Shown: one piece after another, positions 1 through 6,924 of the stretch | How the letters are laid out: each line of letters starts with the position of its first letter | Position numbering within the stretch: position 1 is the first letter of the stretch | Source of the DNA: Myxococcales bacterium | Lineage (GTDB): Bacteria; Myxococcota_A; Bradymonadia; Bradymonadales; Bradymonadaceae | Direction: 5' to 3' | Assembly: GCA_007120915.1 (NCBI GenBank) | Contig: SKMT01000138.1 | Coordinates: 1-12,792, forward strand | Length of the DNA stretch: 12,792 bases | Notes under the pieces: model-generated | What the model saw: only the letters and a program-made list of their open reading frames with translations | The model's database searches: none | Told to the model about the DNA's origin: nothing | Program-made: the position numbers and the translations under genes

Positions 1-423
1 GACCTGGCGCAGTATCGCGAACTCGAGGCCTTCAGCCAGTTCGCCTCCGATCTGGACGAAGCCACACAGGCCCAGCTCGCCAAAGGTGAGCGGCTCGTCG
101 AGATCCTTAAACAGACTCAATACAAGCCGCTGGAGGTGGGCAAACAGGTGCTGATCATCTTCGCCGCCAACGCCGGCTTCCTCACCGAGCTTGAGGTCGA
201 CGAACTCGCCGACTACGAGCGCGAGCTCTATCCCTTCGCCGAAAGCAAAGACGAAGAGATCTTCGAGAAGATCAAGGGCGACTCCAAGTTCGGAAAAAAA
301 GCGCGTACCGACGCTCAGTCCGACGTCACCGCCGAAGCTCTCGAGATCCTCGAAGAGTTCACCGCCGGCTTCAAAGCTCAGCGCGAAGACGACGAAGAGA
401 CCGAAGAAGCTGCCGCTGAATAA
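1..423 (+). CDS. atpA: F1 ATP synthase alpha subunit, C-terminal part (5' end outside window)
   Basis: The reading frame is open from base 1 and ends at TAA 421-423, giving 140 residues of the C-terminal helical domain of the alpha subunit, the non-catalytic nucleotide-binding partner of beta in the F1 head. The family signature is clear: it opens DLAQYRELEAFSQFASDLD, continues with ATQAQLAKGERLVEILKQ and QYKPLEVGKQV, then has a helical tail. The P-loop and nucleotide domain lie upstream of the window. The last 15 or so residues are almost all Glu/Asp/Ala, an acidic tail beyond the usual end and in keeping with the acidic character of the other proteins here. The gamma gene follows after 89 bases in the same direction, as in standard atp operons. 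Identification is secure; only the length is unknown. Confidence 0.97.
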   Translation, partial: DLAQYRELEAFSQFASDLDEATQAQLAKGERLVEILKQTQYKPLEVGKQVLIIFAANAGFLTELEVDELADYERELYPFAESKDEEIFEKIKGDSKFGKKARTDAQSDVTAEALEILEEFTAGFKAQREDDEETEEAAAE

Positions 424-512
424 GCACGCTTCCACCCCGGCGCCGGATCGGGCACACCGCCTGAACCCCGGCGCCTTCCGGTGTCAACGCTTCACCAGGA
501 GAGCACGCTCAC

Positions 513-1436
513 ATGGCCAATCTCAAAGACATCCGAAACCGGATCGATTCGGTCAAAAACACCCGTAAGATCACCAAGGCGATGAAGATGGTCGCCGCCG
601 CCAAACTCCAGCGCGCTCAAGAACGCATGGAGGCTTCCCGGCCCTACACCCGCCGGATGGCGCGACTGATCGACGGGCTTGCCCACCGCATCGACCCCGA
701 GGCTCACCCCCTTCTGGAGCGCCGCGACAACCCGGACAAAACTCTGGTGCTCATCCTCAGCTCCAACCGCGGGCTCTGTGGCGGATTCAACTCCAACCTG
801 TTTCGCGCCGTCGACCGCTATCTCGACGAGCAACGCATCGCCGGCGAAACCCAAGAGCTGTGCGTCATCGGCCAGAAGGCCAAGCTGCACTACGACAACT
901 CCCCCTACGACATCGTCAACTACTTCCCCGACGTCGTCGAAAACGTCAGTTTCAAAGACGCTCAACGGGTCGCACGCTATGCCATGGACTCCTTTCTCGA
1001 AGGCGACCATGACACCGTGTATGTCTGCTACAACCGCTTCCTCTCGGCGATCAAATCCAACTGGGTGATCGCACGGCTGATGCCGATCTCGATGATCACC
1101 GAGATCGTCGAAGACGAAGAAGAAGGTGACAGCCAGCCCGACGACGAGCAGCCTGAAGAGGGCATCGACACCGAAGGCGAGTACATCTACGAGCCCGACG
1201 TCGACACCCTGCTCCAGCAGCTTCTGCCCAGCTTCATCGACGCCCAGATTATGCAGGCGCTCATGGAGTCCGAAGCCAGCGAACAGGCCGCCCGCATGAC
1301 GGCGATGGACAACGCCACCAATAACGCCAACGACATGATCGAAGACCTGACCCTGGAGTACAACCGGGCCCGTCAGGCACAGATTACTACCGAAATCGTC
1401 GAGATCGTCAGCGGCGCCGAGGCCCTGGAGGGCTGA
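513..1436 (+). CDS. atpG: F1 ATP synthase gamma subunit
   Basis: This is the central rotor shaft of F1, which couples proton flow through Fo to conformational change in the alpha3beta3 head. The 307-residue protein begins MANLKDIRNRIDSVKNTRKI and continues TKAMKMVAAAKL, the conserved N-terminal coiled-coil helix. The conserved SSNRGLCGGFNSN block lies at about 83-95, and the C-terminal helix carries the family pattern around residues 255-300 (AMDNATNNANDMIEDLTLEYNRARQAQIT in outline). Bacterial gamma is usually about 285-295 residues. The excess is an acidic, Pro/Gly-containing insert at about 198-228 (EDEEEGDSQPDDEQPEEG), just before the C-terminal helix. An AGGAG ribosome site at 497-501 lies 11 bases before the ATG. 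The gene sits between atpA and atpD, as expected. Confidence 0.98.
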   Translation: MANLKDIRNRIDSVKNTRKITKAMKMVAAAKLQRAQERMEASRPYTRRMARLIDGLAHRIDPEAHPLLERRDNPDKTLVLILSSNRGLCGGFNSNLFRAVDRYLDEQRIAGETQELCVIGQKAKLHYDNSPYDIVNYFPDVVENVSFKDAQRVARYAMDSFLEGDHDTVYVCYNRFLSAIKSNWVIARLMPISMITEIVEDEEEGDSQPDDEQPEEGIDTEGEYIYEPDVDTLLQQLLPSFIDAQIMQALMESEASEQAARMTAMDNATNNANDMIEDLTLEYNRARQAQITTEIVEIVSGAEALEG

Positions 1437-1509
1437 CCGGCCGCGATCTCGCATCCGTTGAATTTCACGAACCACACAACTGCTACGAACTGCAACCAGG
1501 AGTCGAACC

Positions 1510-3132
1510 ATGGCCGCAGAACCGGTGCAAACGAACGAACAAGCCGATGGCGCCACAGGCGTCGTTCAGCAGGTGATGGGACCGGTCGTCGACGTGGCCT
1601 TTCCCACCGACGAAGTCCCCGAGCTGATGACGGCGCTTACGCTGTCGAACCCCGAAATCTCCGACGACGAAGACAACCTGGTGCTCGAAGTCTCAAAGCA
1701 CATGGGCGAAGGCGTCGTCAGAACCGTCGCCATGGACACCACCGACGGTCTGGTGCGCGGGATGAAGGTGCGCAACACCGACGCCCCCATCAGCATGCCC
1801 GTGGGCGAAGAAGTTCTGGGCCGAATCCTCAACGTCACCGGTGACCCCGTCGACGAACTGACCATCATGGAACTGGAAGATGGTGAGATCGTGCGCGGCA
1901 TCCTGGAAGATGAAAGCGACACCTCCTACACCCTCAAAATTCGAGACCCCGAAGAGTTGCACGAGCTCGAAGAAAAGAAGGTCTCGAAGACCAACGTCAA
2001 AGAAATTCGCCAGCTCGAAACCGACGAGACGCTGCCCATCCACCGCGAACCCCCGCAGTTCGACGAACAGGCCACCACCAACGAGGTGTTCGAAACGGGC
2101 ATCAAAGTCGTCGACCTGCTCGCACCCTACGCTCAGGGTGGAAAGGTCGGGCTCTTCGGCGGTGCCGGTGTCGGCAAGACCGTGCTGATTATGGAGCTGA
2201 TCAACAACGTCGCTCTCGAGCACGGTGGTTACTCCGTGTTCGGCGGCGTCGGCGAGCGTACCCGTGAGGGCAACGACCTGTACTTCGAGATGATGGAAGC
2301 CGGCGTGCTCGGCGTAAACGGCGACTGGGAAAACTCCCAGGCCGCCCTGGTGTACGGCCAGATGAACGAGCCGCCGGGTGCCCGCGCCCGCGTCGGACTG
2401 TCGGCGCTGACCATCGCCGAATACTTCCGCGATGAAGTCGGAAAAGACGTGTTGTTGTTCATCGACAACATCTTCCGATTCACCCAGGCCGGCTCCGAGG
2501 TCTCCGCGCTTCTGGGACGAATCCCCTCCGCTGTCGGTTACCAGCCCACGCTGGCCACCGAGATGGGTGCGCTCCAGGAGCGCATCACGTCCACCAAGCA
2601 GGGTTCGATCACCTCCGTGCAGGCCATCTACGTGCCCGCCGATGACCTCACTGACCCCGCTCCGGCGACCACCTTTGCTCACCTGGATGCGACCACCGTG
2701 CTGTCGCGTCAGCTCGCTCAGCTCGGCATCTATCCCGCCGTCGACCCGCTCGACTCCACCTCCACCGTGCTGTCGCCCGACGTCGTCGGCGAAGAGCACT
2801 ACGAGGTCGCACAGCGCGTCCAGCAGGTGTTGCAGCGCTACAAAGAGCTGCAGGACATCATCGCCATTCTCGGCATGGACGAACTGTCCGAAGCAGACAA
2901 AAAGACGGTCGCCCGGGCCCGGAAAATCCAGCGTTTTCTCTCCCAACCCTTCCACGTCGCCGAGCAGTTCACCGGCATGGCCGGCAAATACGTCAAGCTC
3001 GAGGACACCATCGCCGGCTTCAAAGCGCTCGTCGACGGCGAGGTCGACGACCTGCCCGAACAGGCATTCTACCTGGTGGGCACCCTCGACGAAGCCCGCG
3101 AGAAAGCCGAACGGCTCGCCGAAGAAGGCTGA
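1510..3132 (+). CDS. atpD: F1 ATP synthase beta subunit (catalytic), with internal insert
   Basis: This is the catalytic subunit of the F1 head, making ATP from ADP and phosphate. The 540-residue protein shows the beta-barrel domain (VVQQVMGPVVDVAF, 18-31), the Walker A loop GGAGVGKT (217-224), GGVGERTREGNDLYFEM (245-261), Walker B with LLFIDN (315-320), and DELSEAD (457-463), this protein's version of the DELSEED torque segment. Beta subunits are normally about 460-480 residues. The extra length comes from about 10 residues at the N-terminus and roughly 45-50 residues between GDPVDE (111-116) and PIHREPP (176-182), where the family usually has about a dozen. The insert contains ELEDGEIVRGILEDE and a later KKVSKTNVKEI. 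AGGAG at 1498-1502 is 7 bases before the ATG, which supports this start. The catalytic motifs are intact, so the enzyme is presumably functional. Confidence 0.98.
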   Translation: MAAEPVQTNEQADGATGVVQQVMGPVVDVAFPTDEVPELMTALTLSNPEISDDEDNLVLEVSKHMGEGVVRTVAMDTTDGLVRGMKVRNTDAPISMPVGEEVLGRILNVTGDPVDELTIMELEDGEIVRGILEDESDTSYTLKIRDPEELHELEEKKVSKTNVKEIRQLETDETLPIHREPPQFDEQATTNEVFETGIKVVDLLAPYAQGGKVGLFGGAGVGKTVLIMELINNVALEHGGYSVFGGVGERTREGNDLYFEMMEAGVLGVNGDWENSQAALVYGQMNEPPGARARVGLSALTIAEYFRDEVGKDVLLFIDNIFRFTQAGSEVSALLGRIPSAVGYQPTLATEMGALQERITSTKQGSITSVQAIYVPADDLTDPAPATTFAHLDATTVLSRQLAQLGIYPAVDPLDSTSTVLSPDVVGEEHYEVAQRVQQVLQRYKELQDIIAILGMDELSEADKKTVARARKIQRFLSQPFHVAEQFTGMAGKYVKLEDTIAGFKALVDGEVDDLPEQAFYLVGTLDEAREKAERLAEEG

Positions 3133-3157
3133 ACGACCCCAACGACCCCGGCTCCCT

Positions 3158-3191
3158 GGCGGCCGTGCCTGTCTGAACAGGCACCGCCGCC
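3158..3191 (+). promoter_or_regulatory. Strong intercistronic hairpin between atpD and atpC
   Basis: GGCGGC (3158-3163) pairs with GCCGCC (3186-3191), and GTGCCTGT (3165-3172) pairs perfectly with ACAGGCAC (3177-3184). One C/C mismatch separates the two stems, and the loop is CTGA. No T-run follows, so it is not a classical full terminator. It begins 26 bases after the atpD stop and ends 9 bases before the GGAGG (3200-3204) of atpC. Likely roles are an mRNA stability or processing element, or partial attenuation that lowers epsilon relative to beta. The structure is seen in the sequence; the role is inferred. Confidence 0.7.
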
Positions 3192-3212
3192 GGCCGGGCG
3201 GAGGACACACCG

Positions 3213-3650
3213 ATGGCCGAAAAACTTCAACTCGAAGTCGTTACCCCGGAACACGCGGTACTCACCGATACCGTCGACGACGTCGTCATCCCCGCCGTCG
3301 AAGGCGACATGGACGTGCTTCCCGGCCACCTGCCCATCGTCACCATGCTCGACGTCGGGCAGATGACGGTTCGCAAGGACAACGACGAGCGTCTCTTCCT
3401 CATCGACCGCGGCTACGCCGAGGTCGTCGATGATCGCGTCACCGTCCTGACCGAATCCTGCGAAGGCGCCGACGACATCGACATCGAACAGGCCCGCCGC
3501 ATCCTCGAAGAAGCCCGCGAAGAACTGAGCGAACTCGAAGAGCTCTCCCAGAGCGAACGCGTCGAAGAAGAGCTGTTCGAAAAACATCGCCAGTCCCTCA
3601 AACGCCAGCGCATGCGCCTCGCCTTCGCCGAAGAAGGCGAAGAGGGTTAG
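3213..3650 (+). CDS. atpC: F1 ATP synthase epsilon subunit
   Basis: This subunit links the rotor to the c-ring and, in many bacteria, regulates ATP hydrolysis through its C-terminal helices. The 145-residue protein has the N-terminal beta-sandwich (LQLEVVTPEHAVLTDTVDDV, then VIPAVEGDMDVLPGHLPIV at about 25-43) and FLIDRGYAEVVDDRVTVL at about 62-79. A Cys-containing turn leads into a long charged helical hairpin (about 89-139: IEQARRILEEAREELSELEE and on). Family length is about 130-145, so this is full length. GGAGG at 3200-3204 lies 8 bases before the ATG. It is the last gene of the atp cluster: the next gene downstream is on the opposite strand, so the operon ends here. Confidence 0.97.
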   Translation: MAEKLQLEVVTPEHAVLTDTVDDVVIPAVEGDMDVLPGHLPIVTMLDVGQMTVRKDNDERLFLIDRGYAEVVDDRVTVLTESCEGADDIDIEQARRILEEAREELSELEELSQSERVEEELFEKHRQSLKRQRMRLAFAEEGEEG

Positions 3651-3668
3651 GTGCCTTCTCCCGGGCAC
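3651..3668 (+). terminator. Weak hairpin directly after atpC stop
   Basis: GTGCC (3651-3655) pairs with GGCAC (3664-3668) around an 8-base loop, immediately after the TAG of atpC. The stem is only five pairs and no T-run follows, so this is a weak candidate for the end of the operon. The rest of the 152-base convergent spacer (to 3802) shows a small palindrome, TCGGA-GT-TCCGA at 3737-3748, and nothing else I can support. Confidence 0.3.
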
Positions 3669-3802
3669 TGATCCCATCGTTACCCACAACTTCTTGCGGG
3701 GTCCCTCAGCCACGGTAGCGGTAAGTTCGTCGGATTTCGGAGTTCCGATTTCCGACAATATTAGCACTTCCGCGCACTGGAGGTTCGCCCGCCTTCTTGG
3801 CT

Positions 3803-4552
3803 CTACCACGGCAACCGCCCCCCCTCCCCACGCACCCCAACCCCCACAACCACTCTCAACCCATCGGGCTGATCCACCCGCGGCGTATGCAACAGCACCG
3901 TCTCCACGAATAACTCGTCGACCTCCCTGCCCAGCTTCACCCCCAACGCCCCGCCCCAGGACATCGCCCGACCCGTCGCATCGTCACTGCCATCATCGGA
4001 CCAGACCCGATGGTACAGCCCGTCCGTGCGCACCCGCGGCGACGCGTATACCGCGTGCCGGTCCCCGGGATGCACGCTGGCGATGATCCCGCCGTCCAGA
4101 TGACCCAGCACCGCCGCAAATCCCTCCTCCGGCGAGCCATACCCCGTAAAACTTCCGCCCCCACGGGCATTGACCGCCACCGCAAACAACTCTTCGCCCA
4201 CCGGCAACTGCCACTTCAGCCCCAGCTCCATCCCCAGCCCCATCGGCGTCGGCGAAATAATCGCCACATCGCCCTGAATCCCCCCGCCGGCGCCGTGGCT
4301 CGAACGCACCATCCACTCCAACTGATGTGGAAAAAACGGAAAACCCTCGCCTCCACGCCACTCTTCGTCGCCCTCCCCGGGCATTTCGTAGCCAATCATC
4401 CCCTCATGCTGCCATCCCGCGGCAAAACCCGACGTCAGCCGATGCTCTCCCTGCTCCAACACCCGGCCCGTCTCCATCACCGACGACGACACACACCCCA
4501 CCGAAAGGGCCGCCAAAAGCGCGACAACCCTCAAGCTGGCTTTAACCCTCAT
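3803..4552 (-). CDS. Predicted lipoprotein of unknown function
   Basis: I do not recognise this 249-residue protein. It starts MRVKASLRVVALLAALSVGC, a short signal peptide ending in a lipobox with Cys20 as the lipidation site, so it is probably anchored in the envelope. The rest is rich in Gly and alternating hydrophobic/polar residues (for example GMELGLKWQLPVGEELFAVA at about 107-126 and GLRVVVGVGV at 231-240), a pattern seen in small outer-membrane beta-barrel or beta-sandwich proteins. It has no metal-binding Cys/His cluster. The ATG lies 3 bases after the stop of the upstream HMA lipoprotein gene, so the two are probably co-transcribed and translationally coupled, hinting at a shared job. 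It converges with atpC. The lipoprotein call is firm; the fold is a guess. Confidence 0.8.
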   Translation of the reverse strand: MRVKASLRVVALLAALSVGCVSSSVMETGRVLEQGEHRLTSGFAAGWQHEGMIGYEMPGEGDEEWRGGEGFPFFPHQLEWMVRSSHGAGGGIQGDVAIISPTPMGLGMELGLKWQLPVGEELFAVAVNARGGGSFTGYGSPEEGFAAVLGHLDGGIIASVHPGDRHAVYASPRVRTDGLYHRVWSDDGSDDATGRAMSWGGALGVKLGREVDELFVETVLLHTPRVDQPDGLRVVVGVGVRGEGGRLPW

Positions 4553-4555
4553 CCG

Positions 4556-4885
4556 TCAGTCAACCGGCGTTGCTTCAAAGCCGATCTCGTCGATCAGCTC
4601 GATGATGCCGTCCACGTCGATCTGGTCGCCGTCATACTCCACGCTCAACCGCTCGGCGCCAAAGTCGATCTTCCCCTCGATGACGTGTTCAGCCTCGTCG
4701 AGCCCGTCCTCGATCGCCTGAGCACAGCTCACACAGCTCATTCCGTCGATGTCGAATTCTGCTGTCTCCATCTGTTCCTCCGCCTGTGCAGGCGCCTCCG
4801 CTGCGGCTTCGCCGGTCTCGCAACCCAGCGCCGCGAAGCTGATGACGAGCATTGAAATGACCGAAATAATGATTTTTCGTGACAT
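4556..4885 (-). CDS. Lipid-anchored heavy-metal-associated (HMA) domain protein
   Basis: With the ATG at 4885 the product is 109 residues. MSRKIIISVISMLVISFAAL followed by GC is a lipoprotein signal (Cys22). A short Ala/Glu linker follows, then an HMA domain from about residue 41 with the metal motif GMSCVSC (48-54, Cys51 and Cys54) and the typical ending ELIDEIGFEATPVD. HMA domains of this type (CopZ, Atx1, P-type ATPase N-termini, MerP) bind Cu(I) or similar soft metals and are mostly cytosolic; MerP is a periplasmic exception. A lipid-anchored one would face the periplasm or lie in the outer membrane. The frame extends upstream to 4936, but AGGTG just before 4885 and the intact signal peptide favour this start. 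It faces a cupredoxin lipoprotein gene across a 277-base spacer. Copper is likely but not proven. Confidence 0.88.
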   Translation of the reverse strand: MSRKIIISVISMLVISFAALGCETGEAAAEAPAQAEEQMETAEFDIDGMSCVSCAQAIEDGLDEAEHVIEGKIDFGAERLSVEYDGDQIDVDGIIELIDEIGFEATPVD

Positions 4886-4989
4886 GTTCCGCACCTGTTG
4901 CAGATGTTCGTGGTCCACGATTTTTCCACCATCCACACTAACAACATCTCACCGGCAGACCAGCCCCCACGACCTCACGACCTCACGAC

Positions 4990-5031
4990 CCGAGACCCAA
5001 GACGCACGACCCGAGACCCAAGACGCACGAC
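4990..5031. repeat. Two tandem copies of a 21-bp unit in a divergent spacer
   Basis: Units 4990-5010 and 5011-5031 are identical (core CCGAGACCCAAGACGCACGA). They are preceded by a simpler CACGACCT-type run (about 4968-4988) and followed by a degenerate remnant (CTCCACGAAC). The array lies between the HMA and cupredoxin genes, upstream of both. It resembles the short spacer-limited repeats near 7236 and 8380. No protein-binding role can be deduced. Confidence 0.85.
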
Positions 5032-5110
5032 TCCACGAACCTTGATATTTTTGCAAAACTGGTAACCATAGGCTGACTTTCACGACATGGATGTCTGCGA
5101 AGCACGTTGT

Positions 5111-5135
5111 ACCGACCGGCATCGGCCGCGTCGGT
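5111..5135 (+). promoter_or_regulatory. Inverted repeat in the leader of the cupredoxin lipoprotein gene
   Basis: ACCGAC (5111-5116) pairs with GTCGGT (5130-5135), with a smaller GGC/GCC pairing inside (5118-5120 with 5125-5127). It lies 15 bases before the GAGAGG ribosome site (5151-5156) of the gene at 5163. It could be a leader-RNA hairpin or an operator. Upstream, TTGATA at 5042-5047 could be a -35 box, but no good -10 follows at the right distance, so I do not call a promoter. Confidence 0.35.
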
Positions 5136-5162
5136 AAATTCAACTCAAACGAGAGGTAGCAC

Positions 5163-5624
5163 ATGAAGAAGTTGCTCATCATCTGTCTCAGTATTGGACT
5201 GCTCACCGCCTTCGGCTGCGATGAACCCGCCGAGGAGGAGCCGGAGCAGCAGGATGAAGCCGAAGTCCAGCAAGACGACGAAGCCGTCGAACAGCAGGAC
5301 GACGAAGAGGCACAGGCCGACGAAGAAGAGGCCGACGAAGAAGAGGAATACGCCGAAGCCGAAGACGGCGTCATCGCCGTCACCGCCGGCGAGACCTACT
5401 TCGAGCCCTCCAACATCAAAGCTGCGGCCGGTGATCTGACCGTTGAGTTCACCCGCAACACCGAAGACGGGTGCATGACCGAAGTGGTCTTCCCCGACCT
5501 CGACATCGAAGAGGAACTTCCCGAAGGCGAAACCGTCGCCGTCGAACTCGAAATTGAAGAGGGCGACGAAATCGGCTTCGAATGTGGCATGGGCATGGGC
5601 GAAAGCGTGATCACAGGCACCTGA
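5163..5624 (+). CDS. Acidic lipoprotein with cupredoxin-like domain
   Basis: The 153-residue protein begins MKKLLIICLSIGLLTAFGC, a lipoprotein signal with lipidation at Cys19. An extremely acidic Glu/Asp/Gln linker follows (about 20-68), then a beta-domain from about 69 to 153. That domain matches the cupredoxin_1-like pattern: TAGETYFEPSNIKAAAGDLT, then GCMTEVVFPDL (103-113), ELPEGETV, and FECGMGMG (139-146). Cys104, Cys141 and Met145 (or Met143) are the plausible copper ligands; in this family CxTEVVFP pairs with FxCGMxM. It probably binds copper in the envelope. GAGAGG at 5151-5156 is 6 bases before the ATG. It is divergent from the HMA lipoprotein gene, suggesting a joint copper storage, shuttle or export function. 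The domain call is good; the function is inferred. Confidence 0.87.
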   Translation: MKKLLIICLSIGLLTAFGCDEPAEEEPEQQDEAEVQQDDEAVEQQDDEEAQADEEEADEEEEYAEAEDGVIAVTAGETYFEPSNIKAAAGDLTVEFTRNTEDGCMTEVVFPDLDIEEELPEGETVAVELEIEEGDEIGFECGMGMGESVITGT

Positions 5625-5634
5625 GTCTGTGTTG

Positions 5635-5676
5635 GTAAACGCGGTCACGGCACTCCCGTGCCCTGGCCGCGTTTAC
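5635..5676. terminator. Bidirectional hairpin between convergent genes
   Basis: GTAAACGCGG (5635-5644) pairs perfectly with CCGCGTTTAC (5667-5676), with a second internal stem GGCAC/GTGCC (5649-5653 with 5658-5662). It starts 10 bases after the cupredoxin stop and overlaps the last codons' end of the convergent membrane-protein gene (stop at 5673-5675). No strong T-run follows on either side. Its symmetry and position suggest a shared terminator. Confidence 0.7.
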
Positions 5677-6914
5677 TCTGACACTTTCTCATCAACCACC
5701 AACCCCACCACCGCCTGCTCGAAGATACTCAGCCCCATCAGCTTTAGCTCCACCGGCTCCCCCAGCGCCACGTCCTGTGGCAATTGTTCGTTTAACTGCC
5801 GCGACCGATTGGCAGCTCGTCCCCCCTCACCGACCAGTTCCACCGCCGGAAGCCGCACTTCCGTCACATTGCTGATCGCCCCTTCTACATCATCGACGAC
5901 CACCAGGTTGCCGTCGGCCTCCAGCGACTCACCATCCTCGTAAATCCGACCGGCCTCGTCGATCACCAGCGAGTGCTCCGGCGGATCGAACAGATCGGAC
6001 AGCACACTGGCCGTGCTGTTCGCAAAGATTGCAAGCCCTGCTGTAGCCACCGGAAAATACGCCCAGTGCGCCCCCAGCCAGCCCACCGCCGCCACAGCCA
6101 CCCCGAACCAGCCCGCCCAAAACGGCCAACTGACCCTGGGTGACCAGGGCGCAAACAGCGGCGTGGCAAACAACACCGCCGCCACTCCCACAGCCGCCGC
6201 CAGCGCCGTGTAGTTACCCTCAAACACCAGCAGCACCGGCGCGATCACGGCCATCGAAAACACCACCGCCGCCACCACCATCAGCACCTGGGTGGACGTG
6301 CATTCGTGATGGGTCCATCGAAGCGTCCAGCCATCATCGCCGCGCTGCATCTTCACCCGCTGCGCCAGCCTCACCTCCCCCTCCTCCCGGTCGCCGAACT
6401 CCATCTCGTCGTTCAACTGTTCGGCCCGCTGCCGCAACGCCTTGCCATCCTCGCCGCGATCCATCCGCCAGTACGACCCGTTGTCCAGCACCAGGCCGAG
6501 CTGCCAGACATCGTCCCGTCCCACCGGCCGATGCACGCGAAACTCTTCGAACCGGCCCAGCGGAATCTCCACCTCAACCTCGATGCCTCGCCACCACTCT
6601 CGCACCCTGCACACCGCCTCGTTCGCATCGAACACCAGCCGCTGGCGCCGCCCCCGATCGCTTACATACCCCCCGACGACCACCAGCAATCCACCCACGA
6701 GCGCCAGTGACATCGCGTAGCCCAGGGTTTCGAGATGCCCCCACTCATCTCGCGTCCAGGGCGCAACATACTCCGTCAGACTGCCCGGCCACCACCACAA
6801 CAGCGATCCACCCACCAGCACCAGCAACACCACCAGCACTGCATACCCGGCAGTACTGTCGACGGCCTCGAAGATTACCCGCCCCTCGTCCCGACGCATC
6901 GGCTCATGGTTCAT
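5673..6914 (-). CDS. Polytopic membrane protein of unknown function
   Basis: The family is not recognised. With the ATG at 6914 it is 413 residues. Predicted membrane segments are at about 22-43, 64-84, 210-231, 236-256 and 263-298 (the last may be two). Between the second and third lies a soluble stretch (about 88-205), and a second soluble part follows from about 305 to the end. Both soluble parts share an outline: a strand with VFD or VID, beta-like segments, and a closing Arg/Gln/Leu-rich helix (RQRAEQLNDEM 161-171; RSRQLNEQL 370-378). This suggests an internal duplication of a small PH-like or sensory fold. The first soluble part is Trp- and Glu-rich. GGAGG (6925-6921) sits 6 bases before the 6914 ATG; the alternative ATG at 6920 abuts it and is less likely. 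The frame is open to 7169, but that part is repeat DNA. Confidence 0.75.
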   Translation of the reverse strand: MNHEPMRRDEGRVIFEAVDSTAGYAVLVVLLVLVGGSLLWWWPGSLTEYVAPWTRDEWGHLETLGYAMSLALVGGLLVVVGGYVSDRGRRQRLVFDANEAVCRVREWWRGIEVEVEIPLGRFEEFRVHRPVGRDDVWQLGLVLDNGSYWRMDRGEDGKALRQRAEQLNDEMEFGDREEGEVRLAQRVKMQRGDDGWTLRWTHHECTSTQVLMVVAAVVFSMAVIAPVLLVFEGNYTALAAAVGVAAVLFATPLFAPWSPRVSWPFWAGWFGVAVAAVGWLGAHWAYFPVATAGLAIFANSTASVLSDLFDPPEHSLVIDEAGRIYEDGESLEADGNLVVVDDVEGAISNVTEVRLPAVELVGEGGRAANRSRQLNEQLPQDVALGEPVELKLMGLSIFEQAVVGLVVDEKVSE

Positions 6915-6924
6915 ATCCATCCTC

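Noticed and set aside
492..1556. Minus-strand open frame opposite atpG
   Set aside because: Same reason: it is antisense to a clear gamma subunit gene, and its composition is dictated by the codon use of the other strand.
1693..3210. Long minus-strand open frame (505 codons) opposite atpD
   Set aside because: It lies antisense to a certain gene in a GC-rich genome with strong third-position bias; it has no ribosome site and no recognisable domain.
3620..3639. Hairpin CGCCTTC/GAAGGCG inside the end of atpC
   Set aside because: It is fully explained by coding for Ala/Phe and Glu/Gly codons near the C-terminus; there is no sign of a regulatory role.
4886..4936. Upstream ATG at 4936 for the HMA protein
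   Set aside because: It would put 17 polar residues before a perfectly formed lipoprotein signal; AGGTG just before 4885 supports the shorter form.
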